Assembly: GCA_963830385.1 (NCBI GenBank)
Contig: CAWHMD010000005.1
Location: 1 to 64,000, forward strand
Direction: 5' to 3'
Origin: Bog-532 sp963830385
GTDB taxonomy: Bacteria; Actinomycetota; Actinomycetes; Streptosporangiales; Streptosporangiaceae
Length of the DNA: 64,000 nucleotides
Shown here: piece by piece, positions 17,354 to 25,250 of the stretch
Numbering within the stretch: the stretch's first letter is position 1
Layout of the letters: the number at the start of each line of letters is the position of its first letter
Position numbers and translations under genes: made by a program
Notes under the pieces: generated by a model
What the model was told of the DNA's origin: nothing
What the model saw: the letters and a program-made list of their open reading frames with translations, nothing else
Databases searched by the model: none

Positions 17354-17827
17354 GTGCTGGCCAGCCGCCGGGCGATGGTGGCCAACTGCCGGTGGGCGGT
17401 CGGCCACCGGGACCGCTTCCGCTACGAACAGGTGCGGCCGATCCCAGTCGGCGCCACCCGGGACGGCGACGAGCCGATCATCACCGACTGCTCGGGCTTC
17501 GTGACGCTGATGGCCCGGTGGAGCGGCCTGGCCGACCCCAACGGCCGCGGTTACAACGGTGAAGGCTGGACCGGGACGCTGCTTGAGCACCTGTCCGTGG
17601 TCGGGTTCACCCGGACCCAGCCGGGTGACCTGGCCGTGTTCGGCACCTACCCCGGCGTGCACTGCGCCGTACTGCTGGAGGCCGGGCTGGTGGAGGCCGG
17701 GCCGGCCGACCCGTGGACTGTATCGCACGGGGTACCGGGCGACCCCAAGCGGATCCGGCTGTCCCGGCTGACCGACTACTTCCGCAAGGACGGCCCGGTG
17801 GTGTACCTGCAGCTGGTCAGTGGTTGA
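17354..17827 (+). CDS. NlpC/P60-like cysteine peptidase family protein
   Basis: A 157-residue protein with the NlpC/P60 order of motifs: nucleophile Cys46 in IITDCSGFV, a GW..T helix region, QPGDLAVF, and likely base His103 in YPGVHCAVLL. Such enzymes cleave peptidoglycan stem peptides or related amides. No signal peptide is seen, so it would be cytoplasmic unless the start is wrong. GTG at 17354 begins 2 nt after the sigma-factor stop; ATG at 17375 is an alternative. It is the third gene of the BFN/sigma operon and overlaps the convergent ligase gene by 11 bp. Confidence 0.75.
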   Translation: MLASRRAMVANCRWAVGHRDRFRYEQVRPIPVGATRDGDEPIITDCSGFVTLMARWSGLADPNGRGYNGEGWTGTLLEHLSVVGFTRTQPGDLAVFGTYPGVHCAVLLEAGLVEAGPADPWTVSHGVPGDPKRIRLSRLTDYFRKDGPVVYLQLVSG

Positions 17828-19298
17828 TGGACCAGGTGTGGACCGGGTCGTTGGTATGCATGTGGTCGATGTAGCGCTGGGTCATGAGGCGGAGCGCCTC
17901 GCCGCGGCCGGCCGCGCCGTGGTTGCTGAGCGCCGCCACCGTGGCCTTCTGCCAGGCGGCGCCGGTCTGGCCGGTCAGGCAGCGCTGCTCGATGATGCCG
18001 AGCATCCGGTCGGACAGGTCGGTGGCCACACCCCAGCTGGCCAGGCCGTCGCGGGCCAGCGGCAGCAAGCGGCGCAGGACCAGTTCGGCGGCGGGCGCCT
18101 CGCCCAGCCCGGGCCAGTACAGCCGGGCGTCGATGCCGTGCCGGGCCGCCTCGTGCAGATTCTCGGCGGCGGTGGCGAACGACAGCTGGGTCCAGATCGG
18201 CCGCTGCGCCTCGGCCAGCGACCGCAGCAGGCCGTAGTAGAACGCGGCATTGGCCACCACGTCGACGACCGTCGGGCCGGCGGGCAGCACCCGGTTCTCC
18301 ACCCGCAGGTGCGGGATCCCGTCCGAGACCGCGTACACCGGCCGGTTCCAGCGGTAGACGGTGCCGTTGTGCAGGCTCATCTCGGACAGCTGGGGACAGC
18401 CGCCCTGGTCCAGGATGACGACCGGGTCCTCGTCGTCGCAGACCGGCAGCAACGCCGGGAAGTAGCGGATGTTCTCCTCGAACAGGTCGAACACCGAGGT
18501 GATCCAGCGCTCGCCGAACCACACCCGCGGCCGCACCCCCTGGTGCTTGAGCTCGTCCGGGCGGGTGTCGGTGGCCTGCTCGAACAGCGTGATGCGGGTC
18601 TCGTCCCACAGTTCGCGGCCGAACAGGTACGGGGAGTTCGCGGCCAGGGCGACCTGGACGCCCGCGATGGCCTGGGCCGCGTTCCAGTAGTTGGCGAACT
18701 CCTCCGGGCTGACCTGGACGTGCAGCTGGACGCTGGTGCAGGCGGCCTCGGGGGTGATGCTGCCCGCGTGGGTCAGCAGCCGTTCGGGGCCGTCGATGGC
18801 GATCTGCATGTCCTCACCGCGGGCGGCGAAGATCTGCTCGTTCAGCACCCGGTAGCGCGTGTTGGCCGAGATCGTGCCCTCGTGCATGTGGTCTTCGCGG
18901 AGCGTGGGCAAGATGCCGACCATGACCAGCCGGCTGCCGACCTTGTTGGCCTTCTCGTCCGCATTGTTGAGGCTGGCGCGGAGCTCTTCCTCCAGGGTGG
19001 CCACGGCCGTGCCGCCCAGCTCCTGCGGGGGCACGTTGATCTCCAGGTTGAACTGGCCGAGCTCGGTGGACCAGGCCGGGTCGGCGATGGCGTCGAGCAC
19101 GTCGGCGTTCTGCATGGACGGCTCACCCTGGTCATCGACCAGGTTCAGCTCGATCTCCACGCCCACCTTGACCGGATCGCCCTCGAACCGGTGCTCACGG
19201 AGCATGCGGGCGAACACGTCCAGCGAGCGCCGCACCTTGTCGCGATACCGCCGGCGATCCTCGCCGCTGATCTTGATGGCGTCTATGTCCCGGCCCAC
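17817..19298 (-). CDS. GCS2-type glutamate-cysteine ligase family protein (carboxylate-amine ligase)
   Basis: A 493-residue ATP-dependent ligase of the GCS2 superfamily, which joins a carboxylate to an amine. Visible family blocks include VGVEIELNLVD, ELGQFNLEINVPP, RGEDMQIAIDGPERL, CTSVQLHVQVSP, NSPYLFGRELWDETR, and SLHNGTVYRWNRPVY followed by HLRVENRVLPAGPT. Its length is greater than YbdK-type proteins and similar to the long actinomycete branch. EgtA and YbdK are possible relatives, but there are no ergothioneine genes nearby, so the product is unknown. No signal peptide. Confidence 0.83.
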   Translation of the reverse strand: MGRDIDAIKISGEDRRRYRDKVRRSLDVFARMLREHRFEGDPVKVGVEIELNLVDDQGEPSMQNADVLDAIADPAWSTELGQFNLEINVPPQELGGTAVATLEEELRASLNNADEKANKVGSRLVMVGILPTLREDHMHEGTISANTRYRVLNEQIFAARGEDMQIAIDGPERLLTHAGSITPEAACTSVQLHVQVSPEEFANYWNAAQAIAGVQVALAANSPYLFGRELWDETRITLFEQATDTRPDELKHQGVRPRVWFGERWITSVFDLFEENIRYFPALLPVCDDEDPVVILDQGGCPQLSEMSLHNGTVYRWNRPVYAVSDGIPHLRVENRVLPAGPTVVDVVANAAFYYGLLRSLAEAQRPIWTQLSFATAAENLHEAARHGIDARLYWPGLGEAPAAELVLRRLLPLARDGLASWGVATDLSDRMLGIIEQRCLTGQTGAAWQKATVAALSNHGAAGRGEALRLMTQRYIDHMHTNDPVHTWSINH

Positions 19299-19349
19299 CA
19301 GGCCTCCACATGCTTTTGTTTACAGATTCGCACGCTGACGCGCCCGGCG

Positions 19350-20261
19350 CTAGCCACTGGTTGTGCGGCGTTGGCCACCGCGAGTAGCCCGGGTGGCGAC
19401 CAGCGCGTCGTGGATGGCGCCGGCGAACTCGGCTGGGCATTCCAGCGGGGTGAAGTGGCCGGCGCCGTCCACCGGGCGGAGGGTGGCGTCGCTGAAGAAC
19501 TCGGCCAGCCGGTCCGACCAGGCCCGCGGGAACAGCGGGTCGAACTCCGGCCAGAGCACGGTGACCGGCAGCGCCATCCGGTCGGCCGGGTCGGGCACCT
19601 GCTCGGCCAGCGACCGGGCGACCGCCCCGGAGCCGGCCCGGTACCAGGCGATCGAGGCGGTGTAGGCCCCGGGCGGGCCGTACACCGAGACCAGGTGGTC
19701 CAGGTAGCTGGGATCGAGCTCGAACCCGGGGCCGGACCAGTGCGACCAGAAGTGCGACAGGTAGGCCCGCACCTGGCCGGGCTTACCGTCGATCAGCTCG
19801 TCGGCCAGCGCCAGCCGGTGGAACGATTGGTACCAGAACTCGCGCTGGGGCTGCGGTTCGAGCACCCTCCTGCCGATACCCGGCAGCGGCGGCGAGATGA
19901 CCAGCGCCCGGATCAGGTCCGGGTAGCCGGCCGCCACCGCCTGGGCGACCCGGCTGCCCACGTCGTAACCGGCCAGCAGCACCCGGTCCAGACCCAGCTC
20001 GCGGATCAGGCCGGCCACGCTGCGGGCCTGGGCGGCCGGGCTGTACTGGGCGGCGGGGTCGGCGCGGTGCTTGTCGGACTCGCCGAACCCGCGCAGGTCC
20101 GGCACGATCACGTCGCAGGAGCTGGCCAGGGCCAGCGCCGGGCCGAGTATCCGGTAGTCGGTGCGGTCCCCCGGCCAGCCGTGCAGCAGGATCACCGGCT
20201 CGCCGGTGCCGGACCGGTCGTAGGCGAGAGTGAAACCGTCGACCGGCGCGCTCCGCGGCAT
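19350..20261 (-). CDS. alpha/beta hydrolase, epoxide hydrolase-like
   Basis: A 303-residue alpha/beta hydrolase. The oxyanion motif is LLHGWPGDRTDY, the nucleophile elbow AGYDVGSRVAQ carries Asp, and the C-terminal VDGAGHFTPLECP has the catalytic His. The likely acid is in LWPEFDPLFP. The Asp nucleophile and HGWPG motif point to epoxide hydrolases or dehalogenases. ATG at 20261 follows GGGAGG by 5 nt; an open frame runs upstream to 20300 without a better signal. It is divergent from the FHA gene across a 273-bp gap. Confidence 0.86.
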   Translation of the reverse strand: MPRSAPVDGFTLAYDRSGTGEPVILLHGWPGDRTDYRILGPALALASSCDVIVPDLRGFGESDKHRADPAAQYSPAAQARSVAGLIRELGLDRVLLAGYDVGSRVAQAVAAGYPDLIRALVISPPLPGIGRRVLEPQPQREFWYQSFHRLALADELIDGKPGQVRAYLSHFWSHWSGPGFELDPSYLDHLVSVYGPPGAYTASIAWYRAGSGAVARSLAEQVPDPADRMALPVTVLWPEFDPLFPRAWSDRLAEFFSDATLRPVDGAGHFTPLECPAEFAGAIHDALVATRATRGGQRRTTSG

Positions 20262-20336
20262 CGGCGCCTCCCGGATCGTGGTGGCTATGGTCCAGACCAC
20301 CTATATCCGCGCACAGCCGCGCTAAACGACGGCGCG

Positions 20337-20379
20337 GAGCGGGTCCTCTCCCCTCCCCTCTCGAGAGAGGACCCTGCTC
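20337..20379. other. long stem-loop in divergent intergenic region
   Basis: GGGTCCTCTC (20341-20350) pairs with GAGAGGACCC (20365-20374) around a 14-nt loop. The flanks GAGC and GCTC extend the stem with a one-base bulge. No T-run follows on either strand, so it may be an attenuator, an RNA element or an operator. Confidence 0.6.
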
Positions 20380-20437
20380 CGTACCATCCCCCCAACTCCC
20401 CCCGCCGGACAGCTAACCCGCTACTCGCCCGCGCGTA

Positions 20438-20457
20438 CATCCCCGATTCCGGGGATG
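20438..20457. promoter_or_regulatory. perfect 8-bp inverted repeat
   Basis: CATCCCCG-attc-CGGGGATG lies about 78 bp before the FHA gene start. It looks like an operator for a dimeric regulator. Nothing in the window identifies that regulator. Confidence 0.45.
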
Positions 20458-20534
20458 AAACCGGCACCGCCGGCCGGCCTACACTCCATACGGCAGCAAC
20501 TGTGCCCGCCGGCCGACGACCCGAGGAACGACGG

Positions 20535-21371
20535 ATGACGATCCAGCCCACCACCACGGTGACGGCGCACGTCAGGACGCCGACCGGGCTGGTCGTGAAG
20601 GTGCCGGAGGGCAACCGGCTGATCTTCGGCCGGGGCAGCGACGCCGACCTGACGATCGCGGTCGGCCGTGGCCTGTCCCGGCGGGCCGGGGTGATCAGCG
20701 TGCTGTCGGACGGCGCCTGGATCGCCAACATCAGCCGGACGCACGCGCTCTACACCGAGGGGGACGGCTACCGGATCCGGCTGCCACGGATGGAGGAGGA
20801 CGGCGAGCCGGTCGGCGGCTGGTTCCTGCGGGCCGGGACCACGCTGGTCGGATCGCGGGCCATGCTCGACGAGGGCCAGCCGGTGGCGGTCACGATCAGC
20901 GGCAGCCCCAGCTGGGACGCGGTGGCCGACGACGCCAGCCGGGTCCGCCCGGACACCGAGACCACGCTGCTGCCGCTGTACCTGGACCCGATGACCAAGA
21001 TCTTCCTGGTCGCGCTGATGTGGTGCCGCCCCTGGCTGCTGGACCCGGCCGCGACGACGCCGCTGCCGCGGACGCCGGAGATCGCCCGGGCCGCCCTGGA
21101 GGTGACCGGCGCTTACCACGAGCTGGAACGGTTCGACACCGACCCGGAGTTCCGCGACCGGCTGTCGTCCCGGGTGGCCGAGCACATCAAGGTCATCCGC
21201 CGCAAGATCACCGAGCGCGGGCTGATCACCGCCAGCATGCGGCTGTCGGACGAGGTCGTGGTGCGGATCCTGATCGAGCACGGCATCATCACCCGGGCCG
21301 ACCTGGGCCGGCTGAACGACCCGGCCTGGTGTTCCCGGCAGGAGGACCTGTGGTGGACCCAGCAGGCCTGA
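20535..21371 (+). CDS. FHA domain-containing protein
   Basis: A 278-residue protein with an N-terminal forkhead-associated domain (residues about 10-115). It includes LIFGRGSDADLTI, the phosphothreonine-loop Arg/Ser region, and ISRTHALYTEGDGYRI. FHA domains bind phosphothreonine peptides. The C-terminal half (about 140-278) has no domain I recognise but contains a helical block ending in WCSRQEDLWWTQQA. GAGGA lies 7 nt before the ATG. A Ser/Thr kinase gene faces it downstream, which makes phospho-dependent binding to that kinase or its targets a natural guess. A membrane segment is not evident. Confidence 0.85.
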   Translation: MTIQPTTTVTAHVRTPTGLVVKVPEGNRLIFGRGSDADLTIAVGRGLSRRAGVISVLSDGAWIANISRTHALYTEGDGYRIRLPRMEEDGEPVGGWFLRAGTTLVGSRAMLDEGQPVAVTISGSPSWDAVADDASRVRPDTETTLLPLYLDPMTKIFLVALMWCRPWLLDPAATTPLPRTPEIARAALEVTGAYHELERFDTDPEFRDRLSSRVAEHIKVIRRKITERGLITASMRLSDEVVVRILIEHGIITRADLGRLNDPAWCSRQEDLWWTQQA

Positions 21372-21417
21372 CCGCCGGCCACGGCGAGCGCACCCAGGGG
21401 CCGCGCTCCGGCGCCGT

Positions 21418-21451
21418 CAGCCCGTGGGCTGGCCATAGCCGCCGGGCGGCT
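21418..21451. terminator. paired short hairpins between convergent genes
   Basis: CAGCCC-gt-GGGCTG (21418-21431) and AGCCGCC-g-GGCGGCT (21437-21451) lie between the convergent FHA and kinase genes. They could stop transcription from both sides although no T-runs follow. Confidence 0.4.
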
Positions 21452-23105
21452 AGCCGGTCGGCGGCAGCCCGGTGGGCGGCGCTCCCGGCGGCGGGCGGCC
21501 GCTGGGGGGCGGGCTGGGCGGCGGCGCGCTCACCCGGAACTTCGCGATCGCGCGGCGGCCACCGGGCCCGGCCGCCAGCACCTCGTAGTTCCCGGCCGGG
21601 ATGTTCCCGGGGAAGAACAGGTGGTCCTGGTCGATCGTGTAGTTGAACGTGCCGACCGGATCCACCTCCGGGTGCCAGGACGACGTGCCGTGACCCACCA
21701 GCGAGATGCTGACCTTGGTATCGGGGACGAACCCCATGCCGTGAATGACGTAACCGGTCACCCCGTCCCCGTACGGCTGGCCGAGCACCAGCTTCGGCGT
21801 GGAGCTGGTGCCGGTGGGCACCGTGCTCGGCGCGGGCGGCGGCCCGCCGTTACCCTGGCCGCCGGACCCGGAGGTGGTGGACTGGCTGGGGACCAGGTAG
21901 GCACCGGCCGCGACCAGGGCGGCGGCCCCGGCCACGCAGCCGGCCGCGATGAGGCCGAACCGGAGCCGGCGGTCCCCGTGTCCCGGCTGGGTCTCCGCCG
22001 GCCCGGTGATCACCGGGGTGCCGGTCCCGCCGGGCGGATGGCCCCCTGCCCGGTTGCCGCGCCCGGTGCGCGTCCCGTGCCGCGGCCCGTGGCGGGGCAG
22101 CTGAGCGGGCAGCGCGGTCCGGGAGGCGGAGGTCAGCTCGTCGCCGGTCGGCTCGTCGTCGGCGGTGTCGTCGGCCGGGTCGACGACCTCCGGCTGCGGG
22201 CTGCGGGTGTAGGCACCGATCAGCGCCATGGCGGAGGCGGGCAGGTAGGTGTGGCCGTCGGCCGGGTCGATGGAGCCCTCGACGAACGAGCCCAGCCCGG
22301 CCAGCAGCTTCGCCGACGTGGGCCGGTCCCGGGGGCTGTGGGTCAGGCAGGCGGTGACCAGGCCGCCCAGGTCCTCCGGCAGCCCGGTCAGGTCGGGCGG
22401 CTCGGTGGCCAGCTTGACCAGTACGTCCATCACGGTCTCGCCGTGATAGGGGGCGTGCCCGGTGGCGGCGAACAGCAGCGTGGCCCCGAGTGAGTACACG
22501 TCGCTGGCGGGCGACGCCTGCTGGGAGTCCCGGGCCTGCTCGGGGGCCATGTAGCCGGGGGTGCCGACCGCGCCGCGGGTGACGGTCAGGGCCACCCGCT
22601 CGGCCGCCCGGGCCACCCCGAAGTCGATCACCCGCGGGCCGTCCGGCGCAACCAGCACGTTGGACGGCTTCAGGTCACGGTGCACCAGGCCGGCCAGGTG
22701 GATGGACTCCAGGGCCTCGGCGCAGCTGGCCGCCAGCCAGCGCACCGCCTGCACCGGCAGCGGGCCGGCCGACTTGACCAGCTGGCTCAGTGACGGGGCG
22801 GGCACGTAGGCGGTGGCCAGCCAGGGCACGTCGGCGTCGGCGTCGGCCGCCACCACGGCGGCGGTGAAGACCCCGCTGACCCGGCGCGCGGCCGCCACCT
22901 CACGGCCGAACCGGACCCGGAAGCCGGGCTCCTCGGCCAGCTCGATCTTGATCGTCTTGACCGCGACCAGCCGGCCCGCCGGGGAACGGCCCAGATAGAC
23001 CTGGCCCATGGCGCCAGCACCCAGGCGGCCGAGCAGTGTGTAGGGCCCGATTTGGTCCGGGTCCCAACGGCGCAGCGACTCCAGCGTTGGCTGCGACACA
23101 ATCAT
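21450..23105 (-). CDS. transmembrane serine/threonine protein kinase (Pkn type)
   Basis: A 551-residue receptor-like kinase. The kinase domain is residues about 22-275: glycine loop LGRLGAGAMGQVYLG, ATP-binding Lys50 (VAVK), catalytic loop HRDLKPSN with Asp144, DFG at 161-163, and APE in GYMAPEQ. A Pro/Arg/Gly-rich juxtamembrane stretch follows, then one membrane helix at about 383-405. The extracytoplasmic domain includes GYVIHGMGFVPDTKVSISL and PAGNYEVLAAGPGG, an Ig-like module rather than PASTA repeats, and ends in a Pro-rich tail. GGGAGG lies 4 nt before ATG 23105. The facing FHA gene suggests a functional pair. Confidence 0.92.
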   Translation of the reverse strand: MIVSQPTLESLRRWDPDQIGPYTLLGRLGAGAMGQVYLGRSPAGRLVAVKTIKIELAEEPGFRVRFGREVAAARRVSGVFTAAVVAADADADVPWLATAYVPAPSLSQLVKSAGPLPVQAVRWLAASCAEALESIHLAGLVHRDLKPSNVLVAPDGPRVIDFGVARAAERVALTVTRGAVGTPGYMAPEQARDSQQASPASDVYSLGATLLFAATGHAPYHGETVMDVLVKLATEPPDLTGLPEDLGGLVTACLTHSPRDRPTSAKLLAGLGSFVEGSIDPADGHTYLPASAMALIGAYTRSPQPEVVDPADDTADDEPTGDELTSASRTALPAQLPRHGPRHGTRTGRGNRAGGHPPGGTGTPVITGPAETQPGHGDRRLRFGLIAAGCVAGAAALVAAGAYLVPSQSTTSGSGGQGNGGPPPAPSTVPTGTSSTPKLVLGQPYGDGVTGYVIHGMGFVPDTKVSISLVGHGTSSWHPEVDPVGTFNYTIDQDHLFFPGNIPAGNYEVLAAGPGGRRAIAKFRVSAPPPSPPPSGRPPPGAPPTGLPPTG

Positions 23106-23323
23106 TGGCCTCCCATGGCCCCGGCCGGCGACTCTCCCATGATGCCGAATTTCGCGACTCTCGCACTTGTTTCTGAGATTGCACATTAGGCCGGATGGGT
23201 GCGTAAGGCCACGTTGCGGACCAGATGCGAGCAGGCTGGGAGAGCCGCTATGGCCAGGATCCGGAGTGAGCACGGCCAAGGGCACGCCCGCGTTCCGGGC
23301 AAATGCCGCCGGATTTGGCGCGG

Positions 23324-23632
23324 CTAACCGAGCAGATCCTCAGGGCTGGCGGCCGCCGGGAAGTCCGTGCTGGCCCCCCACATCTCCGCGAACCGCCCTG
23401 CTTCGAAGCGGAAAATCTCGAACAGCATGGGCGGCGCGCCGCCGTCCTCGGCGGTGATCCCCTCCACGGCCGAGCGGACGGCCGCCTTGTCGCCGTCGAC
23501 CAGGATGTCCTGGGCGAGCGGGTGACTGAAGAAGGCGGGGGTGTGCAGGGGCTCGGCCGCGGCGAACTGGCGGCTGTTGAAGCACTCCTGCATCCGCTCG
23601 ATCAGGGCGATCGCTTCCTGGCGGGTGATCAT
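23324..23632 (-). CDS. SnoaL/NTF2-like small protein
   Basis: A 102-residue protein with the cone-shaped NTF2-like pattern: an N-terminal helix (EAIALIERMQECFNSRQ), then EPLHTPAFFSHP and a C-terminal strand FEIFRFEAGRFAEMWG. Such proteins are ester cyclases, hydrolases or ligand binders; activity cannot be assigned. The start at 23632 has TACGCT 7 nt upstream and no ribosome site. It is divergent from the TetR regulator gene by 44 bp and is a likely target of it. Confidence 0.72.
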   Translation of the reverse strand: MITRQEAIALIERMQECFNSRQFAAAEPLHTPAFFSHPLAQDILVDGDKAAVRSAVEGITAEDGGAPPMLFEIFRFEAGRFAEMWGASTDFPAAASPEDLLG

Positions 23633-23639
23633 AGGTTTC

Positions 23640-23645
23640 AGCGTA
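23640..23645 (-). promoter_or_regulatory. -10 element TACGCT, leaderless start
   Basis: TACGCT is 7 nt before the ATG at 23632, in the short gap shared with the divergent TetR promoter. Confidence 0.5.
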
Positions 23646-23664
23646 TCCGGTGCGCCGCCCCGGT

Positions 23665-23670
23665 TATGCT
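23665..23670 (+). promoter_or_regulatory. -10 element TATGCT, leaderless start
   Basis: TATGCT is 6 nt before the ATG at 23677. The two divergent -10 elements are about 20 bp apart, so one bound regulator could cover both. Confidence 0.55.
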
Positions 23671-23676
23671 GTCGTG

Positions 23677-24252
23677 ATGGCGAGCGACCGTGAGCTGCGG
23701 GTGGACGCGCGGCGCAACCGGGAGCGGGTGCTGCGGACCGCGCAGCAGCTGTTCGCGGCCGAGGGGCTGGACGTCTCGCTCGATGAGATCGCGCGCCGGG
23801 CAGGGGTCGGACCGGGCACCGTCCACCGGCATTTTCCGGCCAAAGAAGCCCTCTACCTGGCGGTCGCCATCGACATGCTGGAAAGGCTGGTCGAGGAGGC
23901 CGACGCGGCGGCGGCCAGCGATGATCCGGCCGCCCTGTTCACCCTGCTGGCCCGGATGATGGCCGCGGGCGCGGAGAACGTCGCGGTCAAGAGCGCGCTC
24001 ACGGCGGCCGAGTTCGACCTGCGCACCGCCGCCCCCGACGTCGCCGCCGAGCTCACGCGCCAGGTGGCCGGCCTGCTGGAGCGCGCCCAAGCGGCGGGGG
24101 CGGCCCGCCCCGACGCCAGCGTCGGCGAGGTGATGGCGCTGGTGGCCGGCGTGTTCGCCGCGATCCGTCACGCCGGCGCGGAGACCAGCCCGGCGCGCTC
24201 AGCGCACCTGGCCGAGATTATTTTGGACGGTCTGAAAGGGAAAGGGTCATGA
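23677..24252 (+). CDS. TetR family transcriptional regulator
   Basis: A 191-residue repressor-type protein. The N-terminal HTH (residues about 9-55) reads RRNRERVLRTAQQLFAAEGLDVSLDEIARRAGVGPGTVHRHFPAKEAL in outline. The C-terminal ligand domain is helical (LFTLLARMMAAG, then VGEVMALVAGVFAAIRH). It is divergent from the SnoaL-like gene and overlaps the hydroxyacid dehydrogenase start by 4 bp (ATGA). It may therefore control both, in response to a compound handled by one of them. Confidence 0.92.
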   Translation: MASDRELRVDARRNRERVLRTAQQLFAAEGLDVSLDEIARRAGVGPGTVHRHFPAKEALYLAVAIDMLERLVEEADAAAASDDPAALFTLLARMMAAGAENVAVKSALTAAEFDLRTAAPDVAAELTRQVAGLLERAQAAGAARPDASVGEVMALVAGVFAAIRHAGAETSPARSAHLAEIILDGLKGKGS

Positions 24253-25232
24253 ACGAGAGGGTCCCGGAGACGTCCGTGGTGGCGGTGGTGGGGGTTGAGG
24301 CGGAGGAGTTGCTGGCGAGGCTGCCGGCGCCGGGGCCGGGGTGCGAGCTGCGGCTGATCTCGTCGGGGGCGCAGCTGCTACGGGAGGCCGGGGACGCGGA
24401 CGTGGTGTTCCTGTGGGATCAGGTGGACTGGCTACGCGCGCACTGGGGGTGGAGCCACCGGTTGCGCTGGGTGGCGGCGCCCACCGCCGGGGTCGACTGG
24501 CTGCTGTTCCCCGCGCTGGCCAGCAGCGACGTGGTGCTCACGAACGCGGCCGGGGTGTTCGACGACGCGATGGCCGAGTACACGCTGGCCCTGGTGTCGG
24601 CGATCTGCGCCGACCTGCCCGCGACGCTGCGGCTGCAGGCCCGCCGCCGCTGGCAGCACCGGGAGACCAGGCGGGTGGCCGGCACCCGCGCGGTCGTGGT
24701 CGGCGCGGGCGGCATCGGGCGGGCCATCTACCGGGCGCTCAGCCGGGCCGGGCTCTCGGTCGGCTGCGTCGCCCGCCGCCACCGGGCCGACCCCGAGCTG
24801 GGTGAGATCACGGCGCTGGCCGAGCTGCCCGCCCTGCTGCCGGAGGCCGATTTCGTCATCCTGGCGCTGCCGCTGACCGAGTCCACCCGGGGCATCATCG
24901 GCGCCGCCGAACTGGACCGGATGAGCCCGGGCGGCTGGCTGATCAACGTGGGCCGGGGCGCGCTGGCCGACGAGGACGCCCTGGTGTCCGCGCTCCGGGC
25001 CGGCGCGATCGGCGGGGCGGCGCTGGACGTGTTCACCGGGGAGCCGCTGCCGCCGGCCGCGCCGTGGTGGGACCTGCCCAACGTGATCGTGTCCCCGCAC
25101 ATGTCCGGCGACTTCCAGGGTTGGCAGCAGGCACTGGCCGGCCTGTTCGCGGACCAGCTGGGCCGCTACCGGGCCGGGCAGCCGCTGCGCAACGTGGTGG
25201 ACAAGCGGCTGGGCTTCGCCGCCGCCCGGTAG
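24249..25232 (+). CDS. D-isomer specific 2-hydroxyacid dehydrogenase
   Basis: A 327-residue NAD(P)-dependent dehydrogenase of the D-2-hydroxyacid family. The Rossmann motif is VVGAGGIGRAIY. The catalytic triad is visible: Arg in NVGRGALADEDALV, Glu in DVFTGEPLPP, and His in VSPHMSGDFQGW. The divergent N-terminal substrate domain (LWDQVDWLRAHWGW, AAPTAGVDWLLFP) gives no clue to the substrate. The start overlaps the TetR stop, with AAAGGG just before it, so the pair is translationally coupled. Glyoxylate/hydroxypyruvate reductase-like activity is the default guess. Confidence 0.88.
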   Translation: MNERVPETSVVAVVGVEAEELLARLPAPGPGCELRLISSGAQLLREAGDADVVFLWDQVDWLRAHWGWSHRLRWVAAPTAGVDWLLFPALASSDVVLTNAAGVFDDAMAEYTLALVSAICADLPATLRLQARRRWQHRETRRVAGTRAVVVGAGGIGRAIYRALSRAGLSVGCVARRHRADPELGEITALAELPALLPEADFVILALPLTESTRGIIGAAELDRMSPGGWLINVGRGALADEDALVSALRAGAIGGAALDVFTGEPLPPAAPWWDLPNVIVSPHMSGDFQGWQQALAGLFADQLGRYRAGQPLRNVVDKRLGFAAAR

Positions 25233-25250
25233 ACCGGCCCGGCCGGCGGC

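Larger units (their letters stand above)
20262..20534. other. 273-bp divergent intergenic region with two hairpins
   Basis: No gene is seen between the hydrolase and FHA starts. It holds a long stem-loop (20337-20379) and a short palindrome (20438-20457), listed separately. A pyrimidine-rich stretch (about 20341-20403) has composition unlike the surroundings. Confidence 0.6.
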
